Origin: JBBRTJ01 sp038244535
Lineage (GTDB): Bacteria; Actinomycetota; Acidimicrobiia; Acidimicrobiales; Ilumatobacteraceae
Direction of reading: 5' to 3'
Assembly: GCA_038244535.1 (NCBI GenBank)
Contig: JBBRTJ010000145.1
Location: 1-5,197, forward strand
DNA: 5,197 bases
Made by a program: the position numbers and the translations under genes
Shown: one piece after another, positions 4,417 to 5,197 of the stretch
How positions within the stretch are numbered: the first letter of the stretch is position 1
Layout of the letters: every line of letters begins with the position of its first letter
The notes under the pieces: model-generated
What the model saw: the letters and a program-made list of their open reading frames with translations, nothing else
What the model was told of the DNA's origin: nothing
The model's database searches: none

Positions 4417-5197
4417 TCACCGACCCCACCACCGAGGGGCAGTACGCCAGGACCGAGCAGTTGCCGACCCTCGCCTCGTCGCCCGAGTCGGACAAACCGC
4501 GGCCGTTCAGCAAGTTGCCCGAGGAGGTGCTCCGCGAGGTGGCGGTCGCCGCCGCCGCCGGCCTGGCGGTGGCCCTCGTCCTGCGCACGGTGCTGCACTG
4601 GCAGGGCATGATGAGCACGGCCGTCGTGTGGTACCTGGCGGCCCTGGCCTTCATCATCGTGCTGGTGCGGTCGTCGCGCGGCGGACTGGCGGCCACGGAC
4701 CGGGTGATGACCACGGTCATCTGGTCCGTGGGCGCGATCGCCTGTGGCCTGCTGGCCTGGCTGTTGGGCTTCGTGGTCGTCAACGGCATCGGGAAGATCT
4801 CGTGGAGCTTCTTCGTCGATGACCTGGGCAACACCTCGGCCCTCAACGAGGGCGGCGGCATGCGCCACGCGTTGATCGGCACGGTCGAGCAGGTGGGCAT
4901 CGCCACCACCATCTCGGTGCCCATCTCGGTGATGACGGCGGTGTACCTCAACGAGGTCAAGGGCCGCCTGGCGCCGGTGATCCGCTTCATCGTCGACGCC
5001 ATGAGCGGCCTGCCGTCGGTCGTGGCGGGCCTGCTCATCTACTCGGTGTGGATCCTCACGTTCCATCAAGGGTTCTCGGGTTTCGCCTGTTCGCTGGCGC
5101 TGGTGGTGTTGATGCTGCCCACCGTCACGCGGACCTCCGAGGAGATCCTGCGCACCGTGCCCGGCCACTACCGCGAGGCGGCGCTGGCGCTCGGCGC
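4413..5197 (+). CDS. pstA: Phosphate ABC transporter permease PstA, 3'-truncated by the window edge
   Basis: The second membrane subunit of the phosphate importer. The frame stays open from ATG 4413 to the window end, giving 261 complete codons. Visible parts: a polar N-terminus (1-40); three hydrophobic helices at about 42-60, 68-87 and 102-124; a periplasmic segment with LNEGGGMRHALIGTVEQV (144-161); then helices at about 160-178, 195-216 and 223-237. SGLPSVVAGLLIYS (198-211) is the family's typical segment, and the EAA loop begins at TSEEILRTVPGHYREAALALG (241-261) just before the cut. E. coli PstA has one helix before the periplasmic segment and this one has three; the same extended form occurs in Streptomyces as I recall. 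The start overlaps the pstC stop (ATGA); the nearest purine-rich site, AAGGA at 4396-4400, is rather distant (12 nt), consistent with coupling to pstC translation. pstB would be expected next, off the window. Confidence 0.94.
   Translation, partial: MITDPTTEGQYARTEQLPTLASSPESDKPRPFSKLPEEVLREVAVAAAAGLAVALVLRTVLHWQGMMSTAVVWYLAALAFIIVLVRSSRGGLAATDRVMTTVIWSVGAIACGLLAWLLGFVVVNGIGKISWSFFVDDLGNTSALNEGGGMRHALIGTVEQVGIATTISVPISVMTAVYLNEVKGRLAPVIRFIVDAMSGLPSVVAGLLIYSVWILTFHQGFSGFACSLALVVLMLPTVTRTSEEILRTVPGHYREAALALG

Noticed and set aside
3837..5168. Long open frame of 443 codons on the - strand opposite pstC and pstA
   Set aside because: It has a low-complexity, His/Arg/Asp-rich translation typical of antisense frames in high-G+C genes, no motif, and lies wholly opposite two certain permease genes.
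1..5197. Mobile elements, CRISPR arrays, tRNA or rRNA genes
   Set aside because: No transposase-like frame, no regularly spaced repeats, and no tRNA or rRNA signature were seen on either strand.

Overview
The window is high-G+C DNA (about two thirds or more by eye). All supported genes lie on the + strand, with several GTG starts and ATGA stop/start overlaps. This compact style, a mycobacterial/corynebacterial-type ArsC (MGCGDxCP) and a PstA with extra N-terminal membrane helices as I recall from Streptomyces all suggest an actinobacterium. I would guess a deep-branching class such as Acidimicrobiia, but nothing here fixes the genus.

Layout. Bases 1-1224 hold the C-terminal part of a 14-TM-type (DHA2) MFS drug-efflux transporter whose N-terminus lies off the window. 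A 75-bp gap follows, containing a 24-bp imperfect palindrome overlapping a -35/-10 pair. Bases 1300-3160 hold a three-gene arsenic-resistance operon. Its genes are an ArsR-type winged-helix domain fused to a low-molecular-weight phosphatase/ArsC-like domain, an AqpS-like aquaporin with NPV/NPA boxes, and a stand-alone three-cysteine ArsC arsenate reductase. Bases 3161-3393 are non-coding, with three GC-rich inverted repeats and a possible two-unit PHO box. Bases 3394-5197 hold pstC and the start of pstA, the two permease subunits of the high-affinity phosphate ABC transporter; pstA runs off the right edge.

How the genes work together. Arsenate enters cells as a phosphate mimic, partly through Pst-type transporters. 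ArsC reduces it to arsenite, and the aquaporin probably lets neutral As(OH)3 leave down its gradient. This is the logic of the arsR-aqpS-arsC operons known from rhizobia, and no active arsenite pump (ArsB or Acr3) is encoded in the window. The fused regulator probably autoregulates the operon through the upstream palindrome. Its main oddity is that its DNA-binding half has no cysteine, so arsenite sensing, if it happens in this protein, must involve its two cysteines in the phosphatase-like half. The adjacent pst genes make a plausible phosphate/arsenate neighbourhood, though nothing shows that the two operons are co-regulated.

Overall this is a recognisable ars operon next to a recognisable pst operon. 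The points worth a second look are the fused regulator, its operator, the aquaporin pore residues and the possible PHO box. I do not see evidence for a wholly new type of system.
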